Shown piece by piece: positions 9,712 through 19,455 of a stretch of 64,000 nucleotides of DNA. Numbering within the stretch: position 1 is the stretch's first letter; each line of letters opens with the position of its first letter. The DNA is from Defluviitaleaceae bacterium (lineage in GTDB: Bacteria > Bacillota > Clostridia > Lachnospirales > WRAX01). The notes beneath the pieces are model-generated. The model searched no databases, had not been told where the DNA came from, and saw only the letters and a program-made list of their open reading frames with translations. The position numbers were made by a program, and so were the translations under genes. The stretch is taken from assembly GCA_009784615.1 (NCBI GenBank), contig WRBJ01000002.1:62001-126000 (forward strand), given 5' to 3'.

Positions 9712-10949
9712 TGTTTGGAACATTTGCAAACGCTTGGAAAATTAAAGATATTCGCAACAAGCTGTTGTACATCTTGCTGGTGCTTTTGATATTTAGAATC
9801 GGTTCGCATATACCTGTTCCTGGTATTAATATGGATTATTTAACAGGCGGTGGCGGTGGCATACTTGGTATGCTTGTCGGCGGCGAATGGGGAACAATCT
9901 TTACAATGGGTATCGGTCCTTATATCACAGCCAGCATTATAATGCAGCTTCTTGCTGTTGCTGTACCACGTTTAGAGCAAATGAAAAAAGACGGTGCAGA
10001 AGGTCGCAAAAAAATCAACCAAATCACACGCTATTTAGCTGTAGTTATGGCGGTTGGTCAAGCATATGGTATGACATTTGCTTGGCGTGAAGCCTTCCCG
10101 TTTGGCAACTTTTATGTGTTTTTTGTAGCGGGTTTGACAATGGTTGCTGGTACAATTTTCATTATGTGGTTATCTGAACTTTTAACAGAAAAAGGTATGG
10201 GTAATGGTGCGTCCTTCATTATCTTTGCTAATGTCCTATCCTCATTGCCACGTGGCATTATTACATTATACGACCATTCTATCGGCTCTGTATTTAATGT
10301 GGTATCGGTCATTATCGTTATGCTACTGTTTGTTATAATGGTAGGTTTTGTAGCGTTGATTTCGGAAGGGCAAAGAAAACTACAGGTGCAGTATTCTAAA
10401 AAAATGGTGGGTCGCCAAATGTATGGCGGACAATCCAGTTTTATACCTGTAAAGGTTAATTTGGCTGGTGTTTTGCCTATCATCTTTGCTATGAGCATCT
10501 TGGGTTTTCCAGAGCAATTGGCTATGTTTTTCCCAAATTGGGCGTGGTTAGAAAGAGCGTCTGAGATTCTTAGTATTTCGGGAGCAATTGGCGCACCAAT
10601 TTATATCGTATTAATATTTGTCTTTACATTCTTCTATGCATCATTTTCTATCAATCCGGTGGAAATGGCAGAGAATTTAAAGAAAAATGGCGGATTTATC
10701 CCAGGTATACGTCCAGGTAAACCGACCAGTGATTTTATCAAGCGCACTGTAAACCGTATGAGCTGGGTTGGTGCCGCATCATATGCAATAGTAGCTATTG
10801 CACCAATTGTTATGGAGTGGATTTTCCGTATTCCAATCGGTTGGGGCGGTACGACCATCATCATCGTTGTAGGTGTAGCTCTTGACATCATTAAAAAAAT
10901 AGAATCCCAATTGCTAATGCGCAATTACAAAGGATTTTTAGCACAGTAA
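9711..10949 (+). CDS. secY: Protein translocase subunit SecY
   Basis: SHIPVPGIN..., GIGPYITASIIMQLL, ADNLKKNGGFIPGIRPG-like motif; multi-TM. Confidence 0.98.
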   Translation: MFGTFANAWKIKDIRNKLLYILLVLLIFRIGSHIPVPGINMDYLTGGGGGILGMLVGGEWGTIFTMGIGPYITASIIMQLLAVAVPRLEQMKKDGAEGRKKINQITRYLAVVMAVGQAYGMTFAWREAFPFGNFYVFFVAGLTMVAGTIFIMWLSELLTEKGMGNGASFIIFANVLSSLPRGIITLYDHSIGSVFNVVSVIIVMLLFVIMVGFVALISEGQRKLQVQYSKKMVGRQMYGGQSSFIPVKVNLAGVLPIIFAMSILGFPEQLAMFFPNWAWLERASEILSISGAIGAPIYIVLIFVFTFFYASFSINPVEMAENLKKNGGFIPGIRPGKPTSDFIKRTVNRMSWVGAASYAIVAIAPIVMEWIFRIPIGWGGTTIIIVVGVALDIIKKIESQLLMRNYKGFLAQ

Positions 10950-11005
10950 CCAAATACCGAAGGGTCGCCCAAAAAGCGGCGACCCAAACGTGAGCGAGGG
11001 ATACT

Positions 11006-11665
11006 ATGAGATTAGTCATTTTAGGGCCATCCGGTGCTGGCAAAGGTACGCAAGCAAAAGCTATTGTAGAGCATTTTGGTATGAAGCATATCTCTACGGG
11101 CGATGTTTTGCGTGAAGAAGTTAAAAAGGACTCGGTTTTGTGCAAAGCCGTTAAAAGGTTGATGGACAGAGGCGATTTGGTTCCTGACGAGCTGATGCTG
11201 TCTGTGGTTGAAGGCATTTTGGCAGAAGAAAGCAATTTTATATTGGATGGTTTTCCACGCACATTCTCGCAGACATTGGCACTTGATGCTATTTGTAACA
11301 GAATTGGAGCACCGATAGAGGTTGCCGTAAACATCACTTGCCCTGACGACGAAATTATCCAGCGCATAACAGGACGTGTTGTTTGCCCAAAATGTACAGA
11401 AATGTTTCACAATGTGTTCTTGCCGCCTAAAAAGCACGGCATTTGCGACAAATGTGGTACAGAGTTATACCAAAGACCGGACGACACAATGGAAACAGTA
11501 AAACGCCGTCTGCAATTGTTCCACGACCTTACAGACCCAATTATCGATTTTTATCGTAGAAAAGGCATTTTGGTAAGCATTAACGGCGTGGGTGATATTA
11601 GCGAAATTACAAAACAGCTTATTAAAGAGCTAGAAGAGAAGTTTGGCGATGTCAATAATAATTAA
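11006..11665 (+). CDS. adk: Adenylate kinase
   Basis: MRLVILGPSGAGKGTQAKAI P-loop; FILDGFPRT; zinc-lid CPKCTEMFH...CDKCG. Confidence 0.98.
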   Translation: MRLVILGPSGAGKGTQAKAIVEHFGMKHISTGDVLREEVKKDSVLCKAVKRLMDRGDLVPDELMLSVVEGILAEESNFILDGFPRTFSQTLALDAICNRIGAPIEVAVNITCPDDEIIQRITGRVVCPKCTEMFHNVFLPPKKHGICDKCGTELYQRPDDTMETVKRRLQLFHDLTDPIIDFYRRKGILVSINGVGDISEITKQLIKELEEKFGDVNNN

Positions 11666-12401
11666 AAATGCAAAGCAAATAGAAAAAATGCGGGCATCGT
11701 GCCAATTGGTGAAGCAGACTTTTGACCTTTTGGAAAACATAATTGTGCCGGGCGTTGCCACAAAAGAGCTGGATGAGATTGTTGTTAAATTTTTGAAAAA
11801 AAATGGCGCAAGACCTAGTTTTAAAAATTATCGTGGCTATCCAAAATCTATTTGCACATCTATTAACGAAGTGGTTATCCACGGCATACCAAGTCCGCAA
11901 AGGCTTGAAGAAGGCGATATTATAAGCATTGATATAGGTGCGTATAAAGGTGGTTTTCACGGTGATGCGGCAAGGACTTTTGCTGTTGGAAAGGTTTCTG
12001 ACGAAGCGCAAAGGCTGATGGATATAACCAAGCAAAGTTTTTTTGAAGGTGTGAAGTACGCCAAGGTCGGCGAATTTTTGGGCAATATTTCAGGAGCTAT
12101 ACAGGATTATGTAGAAAACCAAGGTTATAGCGTTGTGCGTGATTTTGTAGGACACGGCGTTGGTGCAAGCCTTCACGAAGCACCCGAAGTTGCAAATTTT
12201 CGTGACCCAAAGCAAGGTCGTGGACCAAGGCTGTCAGCTGGTATGACATTGGCGATAGAGCCTATGGTTAATGTCGGCACACACGAAGTAGTTATTTTGT
12301 CTGATGGTTGGACGGTGATAACAAAGGACAAAAAACTGTCCGCGCATTATGAAAACACTGTGCTAATAACATCAGGCGAAGCGGAGATTTTAACAATATG
12401 A
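11649..12401 (+). CDS. map: Methionine aminopeptidase, type I
   Basis: Overlaps adk end; VIHGIPS, GDIISIDIGAYKGGFHGDAARTF, FVGHGVG, AIEPMV. Confidence 0.97.
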   Translation: MSIIIKNAKQIEKMRASCQLVKQTFDLLENIIVPGVATKELDEIVVKFLKKNGARPSFKNYRGYPKSICTSINEVVIHGIPSPQRLEEGDIISIDIGAYKGGFHGDAARTFAVGKVSDEAQRLMDITKQSFFEGVKYAKVGEFLGNISGAIQDYVENQGYSVVRDFVGHGVGASLHEAPEVANFRDPKQGRGPRLSAGMTLAIEPMVNVGTHEVVILSDGWTVITKDKKLSAHYENTVLITSGEAEILTI

Positions 12402-12754
12402 TTAATCCCGTATCGAAAATGGATTTACAAATTGGGCAAATTGTGTATTCTAAAGCTGGACGTGATAAAGGTGAATGTTTTGTGGTTGTTGCCACAGAGG
12501 GCAGTTTTGCACATTTGGTGGACGGTCGCAACAGACCCATCGAAAGACCGAAATTAAAAAAGCGTATGCATATTCAACACACAAACACAGTTGATAAGCA
12601 ATTGGCGCAAGCCATCATAAGCGGGGCGCATTTGAAAAATAGCGATTTTCGTACCGCTATAAAAAATGCTACGCAACGCTTAAATGATGAGATACAAGAT
12701 GTCATTGCGGGTTGCGCCTGCAATGACAGTGTTGGCGAAACCGAAAACGGGTAG
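12398..12754 (+). CDS. KOW-domain RNA-binding protein (map-infA interval)
   Basis: QIGQIVYSKAGRDKGECFVVVATEGSFAHLVDGRNRPIERPKLKK; RPL14e-like KOW protein common at this locus in Clostridia. Confidence 0.85.
   Translation: MINPVSKMDLQIGQIVYSKAGRDKGECFVVVATEGSFAHLVDGRNRPIERPKLKKRMHIQHTNTVDKQLAQAIISGAHLKNSDFRTAIKNATQRLNDEIQDVIAGCACNDSVGETENG
12701..12727. repeat. Palindromic element (GTCATTGCGGG-TTGCG-CCTGCAATGAC) inside the 3' end of the KOW gene
   Basis: 11-bp inverted repeat with one G:T pair; same core as the 3234 element. Confidence 0.75.
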
Positions 12755-12767
12755 GAGGTAAAGGAAT

Positions 12768-12986
12768 ATGCCTAAAGACGGCGCAATAGAGGTTGATGGT
12801 ATTATTGTGGAGAAGCTCCCTAACGCCACGTTTAAGGTGGAGCTAGAAAATGGACATATTATCACAGCACACATCTCGGGCAAACTGAGAATGAATTATA
12901 TTAGGATAATCCCTGGTGATAAGGTGCTTATTGAAATGAGCCCTTATGACCTAACAAAAGGAAGAATTATTTGGCGGGATAAATAA
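12768..12986 (+). CDS. infA: Translation initiation factor IF-1
   Basis: [47 protein letters not shown]. Confidence 0.97.
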   Translation: MPKDGAIEVDGIIVEKLPNATFKVELENGHIITAHISGKLRMNYIRIIPGDKVLIEMSPYDLTKGRIIWRDK

Positions 12987-13022
12987 AACTTGCCGCCGCA
13001 TCAAACATTGGAGGTATTCACT

Positions 13023-13136
13023 ATGAAGGTAAGACCATCGGTTAAACCAATGTGTGAAAAATGTAAAATTATACGCAGAAAGGGCGCAGTCCGTGTGATT
13101 TGCGAAAACCCTAAGCATAAGCAAAGACAAGGCTAA
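13023..13136 (+). CDS. rpmJ: 50S ribosomal protein L36
   Basis: Not in the ORF track (37 aa); [37 protein letters not shown]. Confidence 0.98.
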   Translation: MKVRPSVKPMCEKCKIIRRKGAVRVICENPKHKQRQG

Positions 13137-13150
13137 TCAAGGAGGTAACT

Positions 13151-13519
13151 ATGGCTCGTATAGCTGGTGTAGATTTGCCACGTGAAAAACGTGTAGAAAT
13201 AGGCTTGACTTATATTTTCGGCATTGGTCGTTCTAGCTCTAACAAACTCTTGAGCGTTGCAGGGGTAAACCCTGATACAAGAGTAAGAGATTTAACAGAC
13301 GACGAAGTGGCGAAGATTCGTTCTGCCATCGAAGCTAACCAAACAGTAGAGGGCGACTTGCGTCGTGAGCTTGCCCTTAATATCAAAAGGCTTACAGAAA
13401 TTGGATGTTACAGAGGCATTCGTCATCGCAAAGGTTTGCCTGTGCGTGGACAACGTACAAAAACAAATGCCCGTACAAGAAAAGGTCCACGCCGTACAGT
13501 GGCGAATAAGAAGAAATAG
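13151..13519 (+). CDS. rpsM: 30S ribosomal protein S13
   Basis: [34 protein letters not shown]. Confidence 0.98.
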   Translation: MARIAGVDLPREKRVEIGLTYIFGIGRSSSNKLLSVAGVNPDTRVRDLTDDEVAKIRSAIEANQTVEGDLRRELALNIKRLTEIGCYRGIRHRKGLPVRGQRTKTNARTRKGPRRTVANKKK

Positions 13520-13534
13520 GAGGGATGTCGTTAA

Positions 13535-13936
13535 ATGTCTAAACGTGTAGTCAAAAAAGGTACGACCAGACGACGTCGTGAAAAAAAGGTCGTCAATTAT
13601 GGGCAAGTGCATATTCAAGCAACTTTTAACAACACAATTGTAACCATAACTGACCAAAACGGCAATGCATTAGCGTGGGCATCTGCTGGCGGTTTGGGCT
13701 TTAGAGGTAGCCGTAAATCCACCCCATATGCGGCACAAATGGCGGCAGATACTGCGGCAAACAGCGCAAAAGAATTTGGACTTCGCTCTGTTGAAGTATT
13801 TGTAAAAGGTCCGGGGTCTGGTCGTGAAGCGGCAATCCGTGCGTTATCAGCCGCTGGGCTTGAAGTGTCAATGATAAAAGACGTAACACCTGTACCGCAT
13901 AATGGTTGCAGACCACCAAAAAGACGTAGAATCTAA
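13535..13936 (+). CDS. rpsK: 30S ribosomal protein S11
   Basis: [44 protein letters not shown]. Confidence 0.98.
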   Translation: MSKRVVKKGTTRRRREKKVVNYGQVHIQATFNNTIVTITDQNGNALAWASAGGLGFRGSRKSTPYAAQMAADTAANSAKEFGLRSVEVFVKGPGSGREAAIRALSAAGLEVSMIKDVTPVPHNGCRPPKRRRI

Positions 13937-13954
13937 TAAGGAGGCAGATTAAAA

Positions 13955-14551
13955 ATGGCAATTGACAGAACACCTGTAATGAAAAGAGCTAGAAGTCTTG
14001 GCATCGAAGCCGCTTTTACTGGCTCCACTAAAAAATCAAAAATTAAACCTGCTATTTCACGCAAAAAAGTGTCAGAATATGGCTTACAGCTTAAAGAAAA
14101 GCAAAAAGCAAAATTCTGCTATGGCGTACAAGAAAAGCAGTTTAAAGGCTATTACAACAGAGCGTCAAAAATCCGTGAAGGCATCACGGGCGAAAACCTT
14201 TTGATGCTTTTGGAAATGCGCCTTGATAATGTGGTTTACCGTATGGGTTTGGCTCGCACACGTCGTGAAGCTCGCCAATTAGTAAGCCATAAGTCAATTA
14301 CTGTAAATGGCAGAAAAATTAACATCGCGTCCTTCCACACCAAGCCAGGCGATGTTGTTGCTGTAACTGAAAAAGCCAAAGAAAGCGTACGCTTTAAAGA
14401 TATTTTGGCAGCAACAGACGGCAGACGTGTAGAAAGCTGGCTTGATGTTGATTTAAAAAATCTTCAAGGTACAGTTATAACAACACCAACAAGAGAACAA
14501 ATTGACACGCCAGTGAATGAAACCTTTATCGTAGAGCTATACTCTAAATAA
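13955..14551 (+). CDS. rpsD: 30S ribosomal protein S4
   Basis: MRLDNVVYRMGLARTRREARQLVSHKSITVNGRKINIAS S4 domain. Confidence 0.97.
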   Translation: MAIDRTPVMKRARSLGIEAAFTGSTKKSKIKPAISRKKVSEYGLQLKEKQKAKFCYGVQEKQFKGYYNRASKIREGITGENLLMLLEMRLDNVVYRMGLARTRREARQLVSHKSITVNGRKINIASFHTKPGDVVAVTEKAKESVRFKDILAATDGRRVESWLDVDLKNLQGTVITTPTREQIDTPVNETFIVELYSK

Positions 14552-14632
14552 TACTTGTGTTCGTTGGAAATTTATGGTATTATTAGAGAGATGCTATCCT
14601 GCATCTATACGCATAAGGGAGGTTATTTCATA

Positions 14633-15586
14633 ATGATTGGTTTTCAAAAGCCTCATATTGATATTGCAGAAAAGACAGATTTTTACGGTAGGTTTGTAAT
14701 TGAACCGCTAGAACGTGGCTATGGCACAACGCTGGGTAATAGCTTGCGTCGTATTTTGCTTAGTTCACTACCGGGTGCTGCATTTTCCAATATCAAAATA
14801 GAGGGAGTTGTGCACGAATTTGGCTATATAGAGGGCGTTACAGAAGATGTGTGCGAGCTTGTCCTTAATTTAAAAGGCGTTGCAATTAAAAATACTGCCA
14901 ATGCTGACGAACCGAAGAAGGCTTATATCGAAATTTCGGGTAGCGGCGAGCTTAAAGCTGGCGATATTAAAGTTGATGCTGATGTCGAGATTTTAAATCC
15001 CGATTTGCATATAGCCACATTATCTGGTGCAGATTCACGCTTTGCGGCAGAATTAAGCATCACACGTGGTCGTGGCTATGTGTCGTCTGAAAAAAACAAA
15101 TCGCATAGTCAAGGCATTGGTGTTATTCCTATAGACTCTATTTTCACGCCTGTAACACGTGTTAATTTTCACGTAGAAGATACACGTGTAGGGCAGGTAA
15201 CGGACTATGACAAACTTATTTTAGAAGTTTGGACAAATGGAACGCTAACGCCGGATGAAGCAGTGTCACTTGGTGCCAAAATTTTCAACGCCCATTTGGA
15301 CTTGTTTATCAATTTAACAGACAATGCCAAAGAAGCCACTATCTTGACTGAAAAAGAGGACAGCAATAAGGAAAAAATCCTTGAAATGTCTATTGAAGAA
15401 ATGGATTTAAGCGTGCGCTCTTACAACTGCTTGAAACGTGCGGGCATTAATACCGTTGAAGATTTGGTAAGCAAAACAGAAGAAGAAATGATAAAGGTAA
15501 GAAACCTAGGGCGCAAAAGCCTTGAAGAAGTTCTTCATCGTCTGGAGGATTTTGGGCTTCATCTTAAGCCCGGGGAAGAAGTTTAG
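14633..15586 (+). CDS. rpoA: RNA polymerase alpha subunit
   Basis: [48 protein letters not shown]; start moved in from 14555 to the ATG behind ggaggt. Confidence 0.97.
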   Translation: MIGFQKPHIDIAEKTDFYGRFVIEPLERGYGTTLGNSLRRILLSSLPGAAFSNIKIEGVVHEFGYIEGVTEDVCELVLNLKGVAIKNTANADEPKKAYIEISGSGELKAGDIKVDADVEILNPDLHIATLSGADSRFAAELSITRGRGYVSSEKNKSHSQGIGVIPIDSIFTPVTRVNFHVEDTRVGQVTDYDKLILEVWTNGTLTPDEAVSLGAKIFNAHLDLFINLTDNAKEATILTEKEDSNKEKILEMSIEEMDLSVRSYNCLKRAGINTVEDLVSKTEEEMIKVRNLGRKSLEEVLHRLEDFGLHLKPGEEV

Positions 15587-15625
15587 TATTATGAAGTTTA
15601 TTAAAACAAGTTAGGAGGTATCACA

Positions 15626-16162
15626 ATGCCTGGTTATAGAAAACTTGGACGTGCATCCGATGTGCGTAGAGCGATGTTGCGCAGTCTTGCAACAAATCTT
15701 TTGTACCACGGACGCATTAAAACCACTGAAACACGTGCAAAAGAGGTGCGTAAAATAGCCGAAAAGCTAATCACCCTTGCTGTTGCAGAAAAAGACAATT
15801 ATACAGAAGTTACAAAGTCTTACAAAGTGCCACAAAAAGACGCATCTGGTAGCCGTGTTAAAGAGGATAAAAATGGCAAACGTGTAACTATTTTTGATAC
15901 TGTAGAGCGTACAGTGCGTGTGGATAACCCATCACGCCTTGATGCCCGCCGTAAAATGCTCTCTATTTTGTACCCTGTTACAGAAGTGCCAGCAGACGGT
16001 CGCAAAAAGCGCAGTGAATCAAAAGTAGTCAATATGCCTGAAAAAATGTTCAGCGAAATCGCTCCGCGATACGAAGGACGTACAGGAGGCTACACCCGCA
16101 TCGTCAAAATTGGCAAACGCAAAGGCGATGGCGCAGAAGAAGTATTTATTGAATTGGTATAG
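15626..16162 (+). CDS. rplQ: 50S ribosomal protein L17 with internal insertion
   Basis: [75 protein letters not shown]. Confidence 0.96.
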   Translation: MPGYRKLGRASDVRRAMLRSLATNLLYHGRIKTTETRAKEVRKIAEKLITLAVAEKDNYTEVTKSYKVPQKDASGSRVKEDKNGKRVTIFDTVERTVRVDNPSRLDARRKMLSILYPVTEVPADGRKKRSESKVVNMPEKMFSEIAPRYEGRTGGYTRIVKIGKRKGDGAEEVFIELV

Positions 16163-16168
16163 CATATT

Positions 16169-16199
16169 AAAATCCCCCTTGTGGGGGATTTTTGTTTGT
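16169..16199 (+). terminator. Rho-independent terminator of the ribosomal protein superoperon
   Basis: aaaatccccc-ttgt-gggggatttttgttt directly after rplQ. Confidence 0.9.
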
Positions 16200-16200
16200 C

Positions 16201-16229
16201 TTGACAAAATACGGATTTTATTGTATAAT
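16201..16229 (+). promoter_or_regulatory. Sigma-A-type promoter for the DUF4145-like gene
   Basis: TTGACA (16201-16206), 17 bp, TATAAT (16224-16229). Confidence 0.85.
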
Positions 16230-16264
16230 TTTGCTACAATGCTTATAAGAAAAGAGGGATTTAT

Positions 16265-16960
16265 GTGTTTTTACAAAGAAAATTACCCCTTAGTAGTAAC
16301 TCTAATATAGTTTGTAATTTTGAAATATCTAATATTTGTCCACATTGCGGTGTAATGATAGACCCTACAACTTCACTTCATAGTTGTGGTCGAAGCGTAT
16401 TCATATCTTTTATGGACTGCACAAATGTAAATTGCAAAAAAATGTTTTTCTCTGTATATATTGGAGTGGGAAAAGACAGCAAGAACTTATATACAGTTTT
16501 GAAAATGCTATATACTTATCCAGAGCCATTTCAGTCTGAATTATCCGAACAAATCCGCAATTTATCACCGAGATGTGTTGATTTGTACAGCCAAGCGGCA
16601 TCCGCCGAACGCTTAGGGCATCTCGACTTGGCGGCGTGCGGCTATAGAAATGCGATAGAAGCATTAGTAAAAGATTATGCTATTAAATATAAGGACATTA
16701 AAGCAGATGAAAAGCTAATGCGCAAGCGGTTGCAAGAATGTATAGCGGACTATCTTGATGGGATTGATGAAGCGGTTTCGGCATATATGATAAAGGAATT
16801 TGGAAACTCGGCAACCCATTATCCATTGCTTGGTCATCCTTTCGATTTTCAAGAGCAAAGAGAATACTTAGAGATATTTATGCGATTTATGACAGATAAA
16901 ATTAGAATTCAAGAAGTTGCGAAAAGGCTGCCGGCAAAACATACTGATAAATTTAAGTAA
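16265..16960 (+). CDS. DUF4145-like domain protein with N-terminal Cys-rich putative zinc ribbon
   Basis: CPHCGVMIDPTTSLHSCG...CTNVNCKK, then AAGYRNAIEALVKDY-type helical region (AACGYRNAIEALVKDYAIKYK); family call by eye. Confidence 0.65.
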   Translation: MFLQRKLPLSSNSNIVCNFEISNICPHCGVMIDPTTSLHSCGRSVFISFMDCTNVNCKKMFFSVYIGVGKDSKNLYTVLKMLYTYPEPFQSELSEQIRNLSPRCVDLYSQAASAERLGHLDLAACGYRNAIEALVKDYAIKYKDIKADEKLMRKRLQECIADYLDGIDEAVSAYMIKEFGNSATHYPLLGHPFDFQEQREYLEIFMRFMTDKIRIQEVAKRLPAKHTDKFK

Positions 16961-16988
16961 TTCTTATGTTTCAATGGATTTCTTTTGA

Positions 16989-17017
16989 TTGACATAATGC
17001 GTCATTTGTGGTATGAT
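16989..17017 (+). promoter_or_regulatory. Sigma-A-type promoter immediately upstream of rsmB
   Basis: TTGACA (16989-16994), 17 bp, TATGAT (17012-17017); ATG at 17024. Confidence 0.8.
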
Positions 17018-17023
17018 TGCGCT

Positions 17024-18382
17024 ATGGGTAAAAATAACAAGGAAATTAACGAAAGAGAAGTCGCCGTGCTGGTTTTGGGTGAAGTGATAGACGGCAGGGC
17101 TTATAGCAATGTAGCTTTGCGGCGGTTTTTGGCGGTGCAGGGTCATTTTTCCCGTGGGCAAAAGGCTTTTGTTACCGAGGTTGTTTCGGGGACATTGCGC
17201 AATTTGTTGCTTATCGACCATATTATCGGCAGTTTTTCAAAAACGCCGATTAAGCGGATGAAACCAGTTATTGTAAATATTTTGCGCTCGGCGGTTTATC
17301 AATTAAAATTTATGAACGAGCAACCTGTTTTTGCCATTTGCAATGAAGCCGTAGAGATGGCAAAAATACAGGGCTTTGGTGGGTTATCGGGCTTTGTAAA
17401 CGGAGTTTTGCGCAATATTGCACGCAGTGGCGATATAGGGATTATTGGGATTGATAAGGATGTCGTGGCGCATTTGTCGTTGAAATTTTCGACGCAAGAT
17501 TGGATTGTGCGACATTTTTTGGATGAATTGGGATTGGAAAAGACGCAGGCATTGCTTGAAAATATTATGCAACCGCCCGAAATTAATATTTGTGTAAATA
17601 CGATAAAAACAACCACGGCGGATTTGTTGCGGATTTTGGAAGATGAAGGCGTGGAGGTTTCGGCAGGGATTTTGCCAAATACGCTTAAATTAAGCAAAAC
17701 ATCGGATTTGTCGGGGTTACAGTCTTTTAAAAGTGGATTATATCACATTATGGACACAGCGGCGGCTTTGGCGGTGCGTTGTACAGGTATTGCAGATAAT
17801 GCCCATATAATCGACCTTTGTGCCGCACCGGGTGGCAAGGTGTTTTTGGCGGCTTATTCGGCTGGCGATAAAGCGAAGATTGTTGCTAGGGATGTACATC
17901 CTCATAAAATCAAGCTACTAAAAGACGGGGCTAAACGTCTTGGCTTAGGGAACTTGACGGCAGAGCTCGGCGATGCTCGCGTTTTTGATGAAAGGTTAGA
18001 AAATACGGCAGATTTGTTAATTTTAGATATGCCTTGCAGTGGGCTTGGCACATTGCGGCGTAAAGCGGATATTAAGTTAAATAAAACAGCAGATAGCCTT
18101 GATGTGCTTGCAGAAATTTCACGTGAGATTTTGATAACGGCGCATAGATATGTCAAGATTGGCGGAAAAATGTTGTTTTGTACCTGCACCATTAGCAGGG
18201 CAGAAAATGAGGATAATTTTAACTGGATATTGAAAAACCTGCCTTTTAGGGCAGTGGATTTTTCTGACAAACTGCCGCAAAATTGGGGCGTTAAGACGGC
18301 GAAAGATGGATTTTTGCAAGTGCTACCACAGGAGTACGGCACTGATGGATTTTTTATATCAGTTTTGGAAAGGATAAAGTAA
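17024..18382 (+). CDS. rsmB: 16S rRNA (cytosine-C5-)-methyltransferase RsmB
   Basis: N-terminal NusB-like domain; DLCAAPGGKVFLAA, LILDMPCSGLGTLRRKADIK, FCTCTISRAENEDN. Confidence 0.95.
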   Translation: MGKNNKEINEREVAVLVLGEVIDGRAYSNVALRRFLAVQGHFSRGQKAFVTEVVSGTLRNLLLIDHIIGSFSKTPIKRMKPVIVNILRSAVYQLKFMNEQPVFAICNEAVEMAKIQGFGGLSGFVNGVLRNIARSGDIGIIGIDKDVVAHLSLKFSTQDWIVRHFLDELGLEKTQALLENIMQPPEINICVNTIKTTTADLLRILEDEGVEVSAGILPNTLKLSKTSDLSGLQSFKSGLYHIMDTAAALAVRCTGIADNAHIIDLCAAPGGKVFLAAYSAGDKAKIVARDVHPHKIKLLKDGAKRLGLGNLTAELGDARVFDERLENTADLLILDMPCSGLGTLRRKADIKLNKTADSLDVLAEISREILITAHRYVKIGGKMLFCTCTISRAENEDNFNWILKNLPFRAVDFSDKLPQNWGVKTAKDGFLQVLPQEYGTDGFFISVLERIK

Positions 18383-18388
18383 TGATAT

Positions 18389-19432
18389 ATGGAAAAATTT
18401 GACTTACGGTCGGCAAAACTTGAGGCTATTTGCAATTTTATAGAAAATCTGGGTGAGAAACGCTTTCGTGGTGAACAAATTTTTGTATGGATTAACGAAA
18501 AGTTTGTTGAAAGTATTGACGAAATGACCAATTTGTCGCAAGAATTGCGGCAAAAACTTATGCAATATGCCGAAATTTCGCAAATTGATATTGAGCGACT
18601 TCAAGAATCGAAAGATGGCACAAAAAAATTCTTGTTTAAATTGCAAAATTATGGTATGATGGATGGAGAAGGTGTTAATGTTGAGGCTGTATTGATGGAA
18701 TACCGCCACGGGTTAAGCGTTTGCCTATCTAGCCAAGCAGGGTGTCGTATGGGTTGCGACTTTTGCGCCACTGGCACCACGGGGCTTATTCGCAATTTAA
18801 CAGCGGGCGAAATTGCCGCACAGCTTTATAAAATAAGCAAACACACAGGTCGGCGCATATCGAACATTGTTTTGATGGGGATGGGCGAACCTTTGGATAA
18901 TTATGATAATATTATAAAATTTATCCATTTAATAAATCATCCAAAGGGTGTTAATATCGGACAACGCCATATAACCCTGTCAACAAGCGGTTTGGTAGAT
19001 AAAATTGCTGATTTGGCAAACGAAGATTTGCAGATAAATCTTGCAATCTCTTTACACGCACCCAATGACCAAATACGACGACAAATTATGCCGATTGCTC
19101 GTAAATACAGCATCAAAGAAACAATTGATGCTTGTCGGGAATATTCTAAAAATGGTCGCCGCATCACATTTGAATATATTATGCTTGATGGAATTAATGA
19201 TACGATGGCTAATGCGCAAGAGCTTTCAAAGCACCTTAAAGGCATTAACTGCCTTATTAATTTGATACCCGCCAACGAAATTCCATATAATGGGTATAAA
19301 AAAAGCAAGCCGCACAAAGTGGTAGAATTTAAAGAAACACTAGAAAAGGCGGGTCATACAGTAACACAACGCAGAGAGCTTGGGGCGGATATTTCTGCCG
19401 CTTGTGGGCAATTGCGAAACGAACACAAATAA
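18389..19432 (+). CDS. rlmN: 23S rRNA (adenine-C2)-methyltransferase RlmN (radical SAM)
   Basis: CRMGCDFCATGTTGLIRNLTAGEI; SNIVLMGMGEPLDNYDN. Confidence 0.97.
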   Translation: MEKFDLRSAKLEAICNFIENLGEKRFRGEQIFVWINEKFVESIDEMTNLSQELRQKLMQYAEISQIDIERLQESKDGTKKFLFKLQNYGMMDGEGVNVEAVLMEYRHGLSVCLSSQAGCRMGCDFCATGTTGLIRNLTAGEIAAQLYKISKHTGRRISNIVLMGMGEPLDNYDNIIKFIHLINHPKGVNIGQRHITLSTSGLVDKIADLANEDLQINLAISLHAPNDQIRRQIMPIARKYSIKETIDACREYSKNGRRITFEYIMLDGINDTMANAQELSKHLKGINCLINLIPANEIPYNGYKKSKPHKVVEFKETLEKAGHTVTQRRELGADISAACGQLRNEHK

Positions 19433-19455
19433 TAGCCGTAATAAAAGAGGTAATT

